Shown here piece by piece: positions 8,959 through 16,948 of a stretch of 44,776 nt of DNA. Position numbers and translations under genes: made by a program. How positions within the stretch are numbered: the stretch's first letter is position 1; each line of letters begins with the position of its first letter. The notes under the pieces were generated by a model that saw only the letters and a program-made list of their open reading frames with translations, did not search any database and was not told where the DNA came from. Origin of the DNA: an uncultured Ruminiclostridium sp. GTDB lineage: Bacteria; Bacillota; Clostridia; Oscillospirales; Acutalibacteraceae. The DNA is taken from contig CABUCM010000021.1 of the NCBI GenBank assembly GCA_902490005.1, positions 1 to 44,776 on the forward strand, written 5' to 3'.

Positions 8959-9765
8959 ATGGAAAAGTTTATCTTTGATTCCGGCAGACAGCGCCCTTAT
9001 TTAACGGTGTCCACCAGCGATCGAACCGCTCTGGACACTATTTGCACGATGCGCCAGGCCGCCTACGACGGTGCCGACGCCTTTATGATTCATCTGGAAA
9101 AATTAGACAAACAATACTTTAATGAAAAGGATCTGCGAGAAGTTTTCAGCTTTGCAGGCAGCCGTCCTATTGCAACACTGAATTACAGCGATAATCGTTC
9201 GGAAAAAGCGGATGAAGAGCTGGCAGAAGGCCAGCTGACTGCCATTGCGGCAGGCTCAGGCTGCTGCGACATTATGGCGGATATGTTTGATCCCCGGCCA
9301 GAACAGATGACCAGGGATCCCAAAGCGGTTAAGCGCCAGGAGGAATTGATTCAGATCATTCATTCCCTGGGAGCCCAGGTGTTGATGTCCACCCATCTTT
9401 GGAATTTCACCGAACCGAAACGGGTAGTGGAACAGCTTCAGGAAATGGAAGCCCGGGGGGCCGACATTGTGAAAGTGGCAATGCGGGTGGAAAAACCGGA
9501 GCAGATGCGCGACGCTATCAACCTGACTATGGCGTTAAAGGAAAACCTGCAGGTGCCTTTTCTGCATATTTGTGCAGGAAAGTACGGAAAGGCGCACCGA
9601 ATTCTGTCGCCCCTACTGGGTTCCTGCATGGTTTTATGCGTCGAAAAATATACGCCGCGCAGTAACAAAGACAAGCCTCTGCTGAAGGCGGTGCACAGCA
9701 TCTACGACGCTCTGGATTGGATGCCCTGCCGCTATGAGTGGAACAAGGAAATCGCTTCTCCGTAA
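8959..9765 (+). CDS. Type I 3-dehydroquinate dehydratase-like lyase
   Basis: A 268-residue (beta/alpha)8 enzyme. The type I dehydroquinase catalytic set can be placed: Glu47 (IHLEKLD), general base His146 (STHLWNF), Schiff-base Lys172 (ADIVKVAM) and Arg214 (GKYGKAHRIL), at spacings like the E. coli enzyme (46, 143, 170, 213). The usual TFR motif that contributes a substrate-binding Arg reads TLNY here, so the substrate may not be 3-dehydroquinate. Ribosome site GAGAGGTG precedes ATG. The gene lies in an operon of oxidoreductases and not with aro genes, which suggests catabolism, for example dehydration of a keto-cyclitol or quinate-like acid (inference). Confidence 0.8.
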   Translation: MEKFIFDSGRQRPYLTVSTSDRTALDTICTMRQAAYDGADAFMIHLEKLDKQYFNEKDLREVFSFAGSRPIATLNYSDNRSEKADEELAEGQLTAIAAGSGCCDIMADMFDPRPEQMTRDPKAVKRQEELIQIIHSLGAQVLMSTHLWNFTEPKRVVEQLQEMEARGADIVKVAMRVEKPEQMRDAINLTMALKENLQVPFLHICAGKYGKAHRILSPLLGSCMVLCVEKYTPRSNKDKPLLKAVHSIYDALDWMPCRYEWNKEIASP

Positions 9766-9906
9766 GCTTTCAATCGAAAAGCATTCCGGCGGCGATACAA
9801 GGGGGAAGCAGGGCGTTTTTTCAGCCAGTCTTCCTTTTTTCAAAACTAGACCGGGAGGGAGAACCGCTGCAGTCAGAGGCAAAATGGAAACCCTGGTTCC
9901 AGAATG

Positions 9907-10032
9907 TCAAAGTGCAGAGGCTGCGCCCGCAAGCAAAAAAGTCAGAAAAATTTCCGCTTTTGAAAATGCTGGTATGAAAACAGGAATTATCAGCGCTGCA
10001 ATACCATAACCGGCCGCTGTCAGCGGGATGAA
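9907..10032 (-). pseudogene. Possible remnant of a membrane protein
   Basis: The 331 bp between the lyase and the next SDR hold no intact gene. One minus-strand stop-to-stop frame encodes about 41 strongly hydrophobic residues (FIPLTAAGYGIAALIIPVF, then IFLTFLLAGAASAL) that look like two transporter helices with stops on both sides. It may be the remains of a lost permease, or chance. Family cannot be named. Confidence 0.25.
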
Positions 10033-10096
10033 CTAAGCCGCCAGCCAGGAAATGCCCTGTTGTTTTTTTGATGCCGACCGAAGAAAGGAGACTAGT

Positions 10097-10822
10097 ATGA
10101 ATTTTAAAAATCAAAATGCCCTTATTACAGGGGCCTCTCATGGGCTGGGATTTGCAACAGCAGAAATGCTGGCCCAAAAGCAGATTGGAGGCCTGGCCCT
10201 GATGGATATTGACGAATCCTCTCTGCGGGAAAAAGCACAGTATTTAAAACGCTATGATGTCAAAATCCATACTTATCCATGTGATGTTTCCCATGAGGAA
10301 CAGGTGAACAGAACCGTTCAAAATGCTCTGGAGGCCTTCGGCAGTTTCCAGATTTTGATTAACAGCGCCGGAATCTACCGGGGAGATGCGCTGTTTGCAC
10401 AATCAGACAGCAAGGTGTGGAAACAGAAGATTGCGGTGAATATTCTGGGCACCATGTATGTGACCAGAGCTTTGATTAACAGCATGATAGATAACCGCTA
10501 TGGGAGAATTATTAATTTTGGATCGGTAACCGGCATTTACGGGAAAGCACGGGCGGTAGATTACTCCATGACCAAGGGAGCAATCGACTCTTTTACTAAG
10601 GCGCTGGCAAAAGAGGTTGCCGAATACGGAATTACGGTGAATACTGTGTCTCCGGGTTCTGTGGTGGTGCTTCCGGAGGACGACCGCCCTGGTTATACCT
10701 TTGTGGGACGGTGCGGCAGGCCGGAGGAGGTTGCAAATCTGATTTGCTTTTTGGTCAGCAGCGACGCCGGCTATATCTGCGGGCAAAACTATCAGATAGA
10801 CGGATTAAGAAAGCAGATGTAA
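10097..10822 (+). CDS. SDR-family oxidoreductase (first copy)
   Basis: A 241-residue classical short-chain dehydrogenase/reductase. The nucleotide loop is TGASHGLG (about residues 12-19), followed by NSAG, the catalytic Ser in GSVTG and YSMTK as the Tyr-x-x-x-Lys pair. The start at 10097 is set by AAAGGAG 6 bp upstream; a longer frame from 10052 lacks a ribosome site. It is the last gene of the plus-strand run. It probably oxidises a secondary alcohol of the imported substrate. The three SDRs in this cassette differ from one another, so they likely serve different positions or steps. Confidence 0.88.
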   Translation: MNFKNQNALITGASHGLGFATAEMLAQKQIGGLALMDIDESSLREKAQYLKRYDVKIHTYPCDVSHEEQVNRTVQNALEAFGSFQILINSAGIYRGDALFAQSDSKVWKQKIAVNILGTMYVTRALINSMIDNRYGRIINFGSVTGIYGKARAVDYSMTKGAIDSFTKALAKEVAEYGITVNTVSPGSVVVLPEDDRPGYTFVGRCGRPEEVANLICFLVSSDAGYICGQNYQIDGLRKQM

Positions 10823-11225
10823 GCGGAGACAAAAAAGACAAGGATGCCGCCCCAATCAGGCGAAAACGGCCTTCGCCATAACCATCGGCTTAACCGGTGG
10901 CTTAAGTAAACCCCAAAAAGGAAAAAAGTGTGCATTGCCGGCAAGCCTCTTAAAAGGATCCGGAATTGATGTCGCTTATCACTTGCCCTCAACCCGCAGA
11001 TGGGCGAAGTGCTGTTCTAATGCAAGCCTCCTGTTTTTAAAAGGCTGCTGTCAGAAGATCACATCATTCGATGCTTAAAGCGAAAGCTTTCTACGGGAGG
11101 TCTGCCGGCAGAACTGGTGATTTCCGCAGTTAATGAAAGGGATGAGCCGGCGGCTTAAAACGCTGACTCATCCCTTCGAAAAATGCGGCTCTGAACATGG
11201 CTTTTCAGCAGGCAAAGAATGTTTT
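10823..11225. other. Gene-free gap between convergent operons
   Basis: About 400 bp between the plus-strand SDR and the minus-strand SDR. No gene was recognised. A plus-strand frame ending near 11158 (LKRKLSTGGLPAELV, then NERDEPAA and a stop) resembles a protein C-terminus but has no intact start, so it may be a relic. The gap ends in a hairpin at 11137-11176. Confidence 0.4.
11137..11176. terminator. Hairpin between convergent genes
   Basis: A 10-bp stem AAGGGATGAG against CTCATCCCTT with a loop of about 20 bases containing further partial pairing. It lies between the ends of two convergent transcription units, where a shared terminator is expected, but no strong T run follows on either strand. 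Confidence 0.45.
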
Positions 11226-12026
11226 TTAATGGTTAAAATACTTTTCACGGTTGTACTTTTCAAATTGATACCGGGCAGGCGCTGTGTTTGACTGTACGCC
11301 AAGCCCCCAGCCTCCGTCTACCACATAATTCTGGCCCGTGATAAAGCCGGATTTAGAGGAAGCCAAAAAGGTGATGACGTTTGAAATGTCCTCTGGGGTT
11401 TCGCTTCTGCGGATAAACTGCACATTGCTGGTGTCCCGGTTATTCCGATCCACAAAGGCGGGAGACACGCAATTTACTGTGATATCAAATTCTCCTAATT
11501 CCATGGCTAGGGATTTCGCCAAAACAGTAACGCCGCCTTTGGCAGCAGAATACTCTGCGTAGCCGCGGTTTCCCTGAATTCCCACCACAGAAGTTACAAA
11601 AATAATACGCCCCTGCCGCCGTTCGACCATATAAGGCACAGCTGCATGGGCAAAATACAGCTGGCCGTATAAGTTAATATCAATGTTGTTTTCAATGACT
11701 GAGATATCCTGATCAACAAAATAGCACATTTTTTCTCTGGTGCTTCCTCCGGCTGCGGTGATCAGAATATCTATTTTTCCATATTTTTGAATGACGGCGT
11801 CCACAACCGCTGCGGCTTCTCTATATTGGGTGACGTCAACCGCTATGGCTGAGGCTTCTCCGCCCAGTTCCCGAATTTCCCGGCAGACGGCGTCGGCCTT
11901 CTGGACGTTCAGGTCACACAGTACCAGTTTCGCTCCTGCCCTTGCGAAATCCAGGGCGGTTGTGCGGGCGATGTTTCCGCCGCCTCCTGTAAGCAGAACC
12001 ACTTTATCGCGAAATTCTTCATTCAT
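11226..12026 (-). CDS. SDR-family oxidoreductase (second copy)
   Basis: A 266-residue classical SDR. The glycine loop is the variant TGGGGNIA (about residues 14-21), followed by TAAGGS, the Ser in TSVVG and YSAAK as the active-site Tyr and Lys. The C-terminus GQNYVVDGGWG is typical of 3-oxoacyl-reductase-like and sugar dehydrogenase SDRs. It starts 1 bp after the stop of the Gfo/Idh gene, so the two form one minus-strand operon. The pairing suggests consecutive oxidations of one substrate. Substrate unknown. Confidence 0.9.
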   Translation of the reverse strand: MNEEFRDKVVLLTGGGGNIARTTALDFARAGAKLVLCDLNVQKADAVCREIRELGGEASAIAVDVTQYREAAAVVDAVIQKYGKIDILITAAGGSTREKMCYFVDQDISVIENNIDINLYGQLYFAHAAVPYMVERRQGRIIFVTSVVGIQGNRGYAEYSAAKGGVTVLAKSLAMELGEFDITVNCVSPAFVDRNNRDTSNVQFIRRSETPEDISNVITFLASSKSGFITGQNYVVDGGWGLGVQSNTAPARYQFEKYNREKYFNH

Positions 12027-12027
12027 A

Positions 12028-13056
12028 TTACGGCTCCTCCTTTCCGTTTGCTTCTATATTGCAGGCTTTTAAAAACACCCGGTGCATTGCCGTTTCGTAA
12101 TCATAGGTGTAGGGGTTTTCTTTTCCTTCGGCGACAAACCGGTAAAAGTCCAGCATCATCTCATGATATCTGCCGATGACTTTCTCGTAAGGGAAAACAG
12201 TTCGGATGTCCCGGTAAAAGTTTCCGGCTGTTTGATCGCTGGTTGACAGAGAAAGTCGGCACCAATGGGCAGGATCGTTTGTCTCCAGCGGCTTAATTTC
12301 AACAGTCCCCTTAGTGCCGCAGATTACCAGCTGCCGTCGGCCGTAGCCGTTTACCTCAGTAGATGTTGCCCGAATCGTAGAAATCCCGTGGGGATAACGA
12401 AATACAGCAAAGCCATGATCAATGGAGTTGACATTCTCAAAACCAGTGGACAGGTGAAATGGAATGATTTCCTCCGGTTCCCCCATGATGCGGTAAACCA
12501 AATCCACCATATGACAGCCCAGGAAAAACATATTGCCGCAGGGCAGACCGTTCAGCCAGCGGCGTTTTTCAGCGCTGTGCTCCGTGTCCATAATGGCGTC
12601 AACTTGGTAGATCGTTCCCAGACGCCCGCTTTGAATCAGGGCCATGGCTTTCTGTACTGCCGGGTTGTAACGGTACATGTATCCCAGCTGCACGGCAAGC
12701 TTTTTTCCTTTGGCCAGTTTCATCAGCTTCACCGTGTCTTGAAAGCGAAACCCGGCCGGCTTGTCCAAGTGGATTGGCTTTCCCGCTTCAATGCACCGGA
12801 GTCCGGCAGGCACCAGGTTTTGCTCCTCTGTTTCTACCAGCACCGCGTCAATCTGATTTGACGCAAGGATGTCTTCCTGGCGCACCCATGGCAACCCAGC
12901 ATAGGACGGGTTTTGCCTGTTTGCTTCCAAAAGAGCCGGATTGGGTTCCGCGATTGCCGCAACTTCAAAATAGTCCGGCAGGCTGCGCACACAATCCATC
13001 TTTTGAGAAGCATGGTCGTGTCCAGTTCCAATTTGGGCGATTTTTAGCTTTTTCAT
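12028..13056 (-). CDS. Gfo/Idh/MocA-family dehydrogenase
   Basis: A 342-residue NAD(P)-dependent sugar or cyclitol dehydrogenase. The Rossmann N-terminus begins KIAQIGTGHDHA, and the family motif with the catalytic Lys is present (KPIHLDKPAG, about residues 92-101). The C-terminal alpha/beta substrate domain follows. Members oxidise inositols, glucose derivatives and other polyols, sometimes as the first step of glycoside breakdown. The ribosome site AGGGAGG lies before ATG at 13056. It is the first gene of a minus-strand operon, divergent from the AraC regulator at 13270, which probably controls it. Confidence 0.9.
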   Translation of the reverse strand: MKKLKIAQIGTGHDHASQKMDCVRSLPDYFEVAAIAEPNPALLEANRQNPSYAGLPWVRQEDILASNQIDAVLVETEEQNLVPAGLRCIEAGKPIHLDKPAGFRFQDTVKLMKLAKGKKLAVQLGYMYRYNPAVQKAMALIQSGRLGTIYQVDAIMDTEHSAEKRRWLNGLPCGNMFFLGCHMVDLVYRIMGEPEEIIPFHLSTGFENVNSIDHGFAVFRYPHGISTIRATSTEVNGYGRRQLVICGTKGTVEIKPLETNDPAHWCRLSLSTSDQTAGNFYRDIRTVFPYEKVIGRYHEMMLDFYRFVAEGKENPYTYDYETAMHRVFLKACNIEANGKEEP

Positions 13057-13091
13057 AAAGGCTTCCCTCCTTGTGCTGCCAGTATAACATA

Positions 13092-13121
13092 AGGAATCGT
13101 TTCATAGAAATAACGATTCCT
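13092..13121. promoter_or_regulatory. Inverted-repeat operator in the divergent promoter
   Basis: A perfect 10-bp inverted repeat, AGGAATCGTT (13092-13101) and AACGATTCCT (13112-13121), with a 10-base spacer. On the minus strand a -10-like TATACT maps to 13081-13086, and the expected -35 position (13104-13109, TTCTAT, poor match) falls inside the operator. This geometry suits regulation of the Gfo/Idh operon, perhaps by the divergent AraC protein. Binding itself is inferred. Confidence 0.55.
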
Positions 13122-13269
13122 CTGATTTTCGGGTAGTATTCTATCCTTTTGTATGTGTGCCTGTAAGGCTTATGCATCCAAGGCTGAGAATGGCAGGCGG
13201 TTCATCTTTGCAAACGCAGGAATAAATGCAGAAGAAAAACTGATCTGATATGCATGGGAGGAATCTGTT

Positions 13270-14034
13270 TTGGATTTTTCAAAAAAGGAAGGGCAAGTTC
13301 TCCTCAGCAAAATGAGAATTATCAAATGCGAATATTCACACCATTTTCAATCCGACTATACTTCGGGGTTTCCCAACGACTGTTTTGGTTATATTCTCAC
13401 CGGCCGGGGCCGTTTTGTTACGGAAACAGCCACATTGGTAGTCGACCAAGACGATATTATCTGTGTGCCCAAAGGAACAAAGTATTACTCCGACTGGGAC
13501 GGCTGCCCCCAGATTGGATTTTTTTCTCTGCAGTATCAAATCCCCAAAAGAGCCTATCGGTATAAGCTTCAGACATTAAATAATGTCAAGGAATACCGGA
13601 AACTGTTTTTCCAAATTTACGATGCTTCCTTAGAAACGGAAAAAGCCTCGCTCAGTCTCAGCTATTTTTACCGTTTGGAATACCTCTTGGGGAAAAGACT
13701 GGATAAATCCTGTTTTCAGGACGCCTGTATCGGAGAGTCCCTATCTTATTTAGAGCAGAACCTTTTCAGTGAAGTTCCTGTTTCTGTTCTGGCGAAAAGC
13801 TGCAATTTGAGCGAATCTTACTTTTACGCCATGTTCAAGAGGAATACAGGCTGCACGCCTATGGAATATAAAAATCGGTTGAAAATTGAAAAAGCGGTGG
13901 AGTACCTGAGAGAGACGGATTACACAGTGGAAACCATCAGCAGCCTTTTGAATTTCAGTTCTCCTGCCTTTTTCAGAAAAATGCTGAAACGCTTTACAGG
14001 GGAAACCCCCAGCGGAATTCGAAAAAGCGGCTGA
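13270..14034 (+). CDS. AraC-family transcriptional regulator
   Basis: 254 residues with a cupin-like sensing N-terminus (GYILTGRGRF, then DDIICVPKGTKYY) and a C-terminal AraC double helix-turn-helix (VLAKSCNLSESYFYAMFKR; ISSLLNFSSPAFFRKMLKRF; GETPSGIR). The start is a TTG at 13270, 8 bp after GGGAGGA; no suitable in-frame ATG is nearby. It is divergent from the Gfo/Idh operon and precedes an SDR on its own strand. It is a second, intracellular-ligand regulator beside the YesMN pair, so import and oxidation steps may answer to different signals. Confidence 0.9.
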   Translation: MDFSKKEGQVLLSKMRIIKCEYSHHFQSDYTSGFPNDCFGYILTGRGRFVTETATLVVDQDDIICVPKGTKYYSDWDGCPQIGFFSLQYQIPKRAYRYKLQTLNNVKEYRKLFFQIYDASLETEKASLSLSYFYRLEYLLGKRLDKSCFQDACIGESLSYLEQNLFSEVPVSVLAKSCNLSESYFYAMFKRNTGCTPMEYKNRLKIEKAVEYLRETDYTVETISSLLNFSSPAFFRKMLKRFTGETPSGIRKSG

Positions 14035-14086
14035 AAACAGGAAGTTTTTAAAATTAACCCATTTTATCATGGAAAGGAGTCTTATC

Positions 14087-14824
14087 ATGGAATTTCAAAA
14101 TCAGACGGCAGTAATCACCGGCGGCGCATCAGGCATCGCGCTTGTAACCGCTCAAAAGCTTGCCAAAGAAGGGGCGAATCTGGTTTTGCTGGATGTAGAC
14201 CAGAAGAAGTTGGAGGAAGAAACCGCCCGGCTGAAACAGGAAGGGTGTGCTGTATTAGGAATTGTCACAGATGTGCGGGACTATGGACAGGTTCAAAAGG
14301 CTGTGCATCAGGCAAAAGAGGAATTCGGCGCCATTGATATTCTAATCAACTGTGCAGGGGGAAGCGCCGGACGGGTTTTTCATACGGAACGGTCTTTGGA
14401 CAAAATTCCGATAGAGGTGCTGGACTGGGGCATCGATGTTAACTTCCGGGCACCGTTGTACCTGTCTCGTGCGGTGATCAATACCATGCTGGAACAGAAA
14501 AGAGGCGTTATTATTAATGTTGGTTCTATTATGGGGATTACCGGAGGAACAGATGCAGAATACTGCGCGGCCAAAAGCGGCATGATTGGCCTCACTAAGT
14601 CTTTGGCGCTTATTGGAGCGCCTGCCGGAGTTCGGTGCTGCTGTGTTACACCGGGGCCTGTGCTGACCCGTCCGAATATGGCGGAGATGTACACGCCTCT
14701 GGGCAGAGCGGCCCAGCCTTCAGAAATTGCAGATCTGATCTTATATCTTTGTTCCGAAAAAGCGGCCTTTATTACCGGCGCAAACTATATGATTGATGGG
14801 GGACGTGCCTGTGGGGCAAAATAA
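14087..14824 (+). CDS. SDR-family oxidoreductase (third copy)
   Basis: A 245-residue classical SDR with the nucleotide loop TGGASGIA, NCAGGS, the Ser in GSIMG and YCAAK as the active-site pair. The C-terminus ends GANYMIDGGRA. The start at 14087 follows GGAAAGGAG; a longer frame from 14069 has no ribosome site. It lies 52 bp downstream of the AraC gene, probably in one transcript, and is the last gene of cassette 1 before repeat B. It likely oxidises or reduces an intermediate of the same substrate. Exact reaction unknown. Confidence 0.88.
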   Translation: MEFQNQTAVITGGASGIALVTAQKLAKEGANLVLLDVDQKKLEEETARLKQEGCAVLGIVTDVRDYGQVQKAVHQAKEEFGAIDILINCAGGSAGRVFHTERSLDKIPIEVLDWGIDVNFRAPLYLSRAVINTMLEQKRGVIINVGSIMGITGGTDAEYCAAKSGMIGLTKSLALIGAPAGVRCCCVTPGPVLTRPNMAEMYTPLGRAAQPSEIADLILYLCSEKAAFITGANYMIDGGRACGAK

Positions 14825-14850
14825 AAATTAAAAAACCAAAGCGTTAAAAC

Positions 14851-14909
14851 GGACTGCACCCCACTTGTTATTCAGTATATCATACTGTCTAACAAGTGGG
14901 GTGCAGTTC
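14851..14909. mobile_element. MITE-like palindrome with IS3-family-like ends
   Basis: Two perfectly complementary 18-bp arms (14853-14870 and 14890-14907) face each other across only 19 bases, which contain the smaller palindrome CAGTAT/ATACTG. The outer sequence CTGCACCCCACTTGTTA resembles the ends of IS150-group IS3 elements, which commonly read TG.ACTGCACCCC. With no transposase between them this looks like a miniature element or a collapsed insertion. It could also act as a strong hairpin after the SDR gene, though no T run follows. Confidence 0.55.
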
Positions 14910-14915
14910 AGTAAC

Positions 14916-15438
14916 AGGAAAGCGGTTTTTTGCCTTTTTGCTCTTTTTGGGGTTGGACATCCACGGTGGGACGATTTTGAAAAATCCGCCCTAAAAAGCC
15001 CGGAAATCCGCATGAATACTGAAAAAATCGGGGTGACATCTATTTCGTCACCCCCTTCTTGGAAAGCGTTGACAAAAAAGACACCCTACCATGAACGCGA
15101 GTGAATTGACAAAATAAAAGACTGAACCCGGAACGCGAATTGCGTCCAGGCTCAGCCTGGTGGGAGGGAGTGACGAAATTGTTGTCCGGTGGTCTAATAT
15201 CGTTTGGAATAAATTTATTAAATAAAATCAAAAGGAACACTCAGCAAAAAAAGAATCACAGGCTCAGAAGAGATGCATTTGATTGTTTTTACAACACGTT
15301 TTTCTGCTTTTTGACGTCTCATTTCTATAAAATGAGATAAGCCTCGAAAAATGGCTTAAGCGCTGGCTTTTAACATAGAAAAAGAGGCCGAAATCTGGAT
15401 TGTCTCATTTTTGAGTTCCAAATTTCGACCTCTGTTCA
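14916..15438. repeat. Long dispersed repeat, copy B (between the two cassettes)
   Basis: Its first part (14916-15062) matches copy C (28143-28289), and 15007-15438 matches copy A, with scattered substitutions and one large gap. It contains the GGGGTGAC/GTCACCCC hairpin, the 15-bp palindrome at 15146-15160 and the terminal hairpin at 15384-15432. It separates cassette 1 from the AT-richer cassette 2, so it marks the module boundary. No protein gene lies in the 14825-15441 interval. Confidence 0.85.
15384..15432 (-). terminator. Intrinsic terminator of the cassette 2 catabolic operon
   Basis: On the minus strand the stem GAGGTCGAAATTTGGA against TCCAGATTTCGGCCTC (two mismatches) is followed by TTTTTC. 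It lies 9 bp beyond the stop of the ADP-ribosylglycohydrolase-family gene and is the terminal hairpin of repeat B. Confidence 0.65.
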
Positions 15439-15441
15439 TCT

Positions 15442-16809
15442 CTAGATGTTTTTAGCCTCTATAACTCTTATAGTACGAGCTACAGCTTCCTCAATTGGCA
15501 TTTGCGAATATCCATATATGCTCGACTTAAAAATTGGACGTACAGCATGTTTCCATGTGTCATCGATCGCCTTACTACCTAAAGAAATTCCAACAATAGA
15601 ACCGACTGTTGCTCCGTTGCAGTCAGTATCAAAACCGCTAAGCACCGCCTGACAAATAGCTTCGCTATAATTGGAACCAAAATATAGAATACTAGCCGTC
15701 ACAATTAATGCGTTAGGAATTGCTAAACACCAATCGAAATTATTATTTTCATCGTAATCGCGGTGAATACTATTAATTATTTCATCAAAAGATTGTCTTT
15801 CATCAAACTTCTTTAGTAGCCCGGCTACGGCGTGATATAATCGACAAGTAGCTGGTATTTGCATTAGACCTTCCTCTACTACACTCCGATAATCCGAGAT
15901 CACTGCCGCAGCAGAAATCATTGCAGCAATAAACATTGCCGCATAAACACCGTTTTTAGACTGCGCAACTATTGCATCTCGGTATGCCATATGTGCCGCT
16001 TGTTGCGGATTTCCTGCGCAAATGTAACCATAAAAATCTACTCGGATCTGTGCACCAATCCATTCCCGGAAAGGATTTAAATGAATTCCCGAGTATGGCG
16101 GAAGAATCTGATGCAATAGATTACGATAGGCAACTCTTTCGGCAGTGCAGGCATGGAGAGCAGGGAAGCTAAACAGCCAGGCTTCCGCTACATCATTGGA
16201 TGAGAAGTTCATTCCATATCTCTCTAATATTTTCATAGACAGCATCGTATAATTTAAATCATCATCTACCGGGTAGGTTTCTACATTATCAATCCAACAA
16301 ATCTTTTGTCTATCATATGGCGTTGCGTAATCCACATCCTGGATAGAAAATTTATTTCTCACTTTTTCCGGAACTTTAGATGTCATAAAATGTGTTAATG
16401 GATACTGACCGCTTTCCTCCAAGAATCCTCTGATTTTCTGTCTGGGCCAGCATTCAACCGGAATTCCCAACAAGCAGCCGGCCGCTCTGCCAATCCATGC
16501 TCCTTCCAAAGCATCTTTTTTTCTACTTTCAGGCAAGCTTTCACAGATACCAGATTTTGTTGAAAAATTTTTAATTTCTAAATAATCTTCCGGTTCTTTA
16601 TACGGAAATTTTTTTGAAACTGGGCGGTTCTCCATTTTCACCATTATTTCTTGGGCGCTTTTTTCTTTTTCTTTGCCTTCTGGCATTTCAAGAATCTTTT
16701 GACATTCAGGAATCAAATCTTCTATTTCTTTTCCTTCGCTTCTGCATTGGCGAATCTCATCCGGCAGATTCTCGCTTTCTTTCATCCAGCGCAGTTTTTC
16801 GATCAACAT
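15442..16809 (-). CDS. ADP-ribosylglycohydrolase-family protein
   Basis: A 455-residue protein with the DraG/ARH fold. The metal-binding Asp cluster appears in YPVDDDLNYTM (about residues 179-189), and the second cluster is GFDTDCNGATVGS (about residue 390). A region of about 95 residues precedes the family domain, making it longer than DraG. The start at 16809 follows GGAAAGGA; the longer frame from 16944 has no ribosome site and would nearly abut the upstream gene. Family members remove ADP-ribose or cleave related ribosides using magnesium. Beside a glycosidase and a sugar importer, a carbohydrate or nucleoside substrate is as likely as protein de-ADP-ribosylation. Confidence 0.85.
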   Translation of the reverse strand: MLIEKLRWMKESENLPDEIRQCRSEGKEIEDLIPECQKILEMPEGKEKEKSAQEIMVKMENRPVSKKFPYKEPEDYLEIKNFSTKSGICESLPESRKKDALEGAWIGRAAGCLLGIPVECWPRQKIRGFLEESGQYPLTHFMTSKVPEKVRNKFSIQDVDYATPYDRQKICWIDNVETYPVDDDLNYTMLSMKILERYGMNFSSNDVAEAWLFSFPALHACTAERVAYRNLLHQILPPYSGIHLNPFREWIGAQIRVDFYGYICAGNPQQAAHMAYRDAIVAQSKNGVYAAMFIAAMISAAAVISDYRSVVEEGLMQIPATCRLYHAVAGLLKKFDERQSFDEIINSIHRDYDENNNFDWCLAIPNALIVTASILYFGSNYSEAICQAVLSGFDTDCNGATVGSIVGISLGSKAIDDTWKHAVRPIFKSSIYGYSQMPIEEAVARTIRVIEAKNI

Positions 16810-16948
16810 AAAAATTTCCTTTCCGCATCTTAAATTTGGCCTATTTCCTATAATTCTGTTATTTATTCGAGGAATACAGGACAAACTACTTTTCAAAAAG
16901 ATGATAAACTTCAAATCAGCCACAGATATAGGCCAATATGACAACTCA

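Noticed and set aside
14828..15340. Short open frames within repeat B (and their counterparts in A and C)
   Set aside because: They differ between copies by frameshifts and stops, apart from one short conserved stretch too brief to call a gene.
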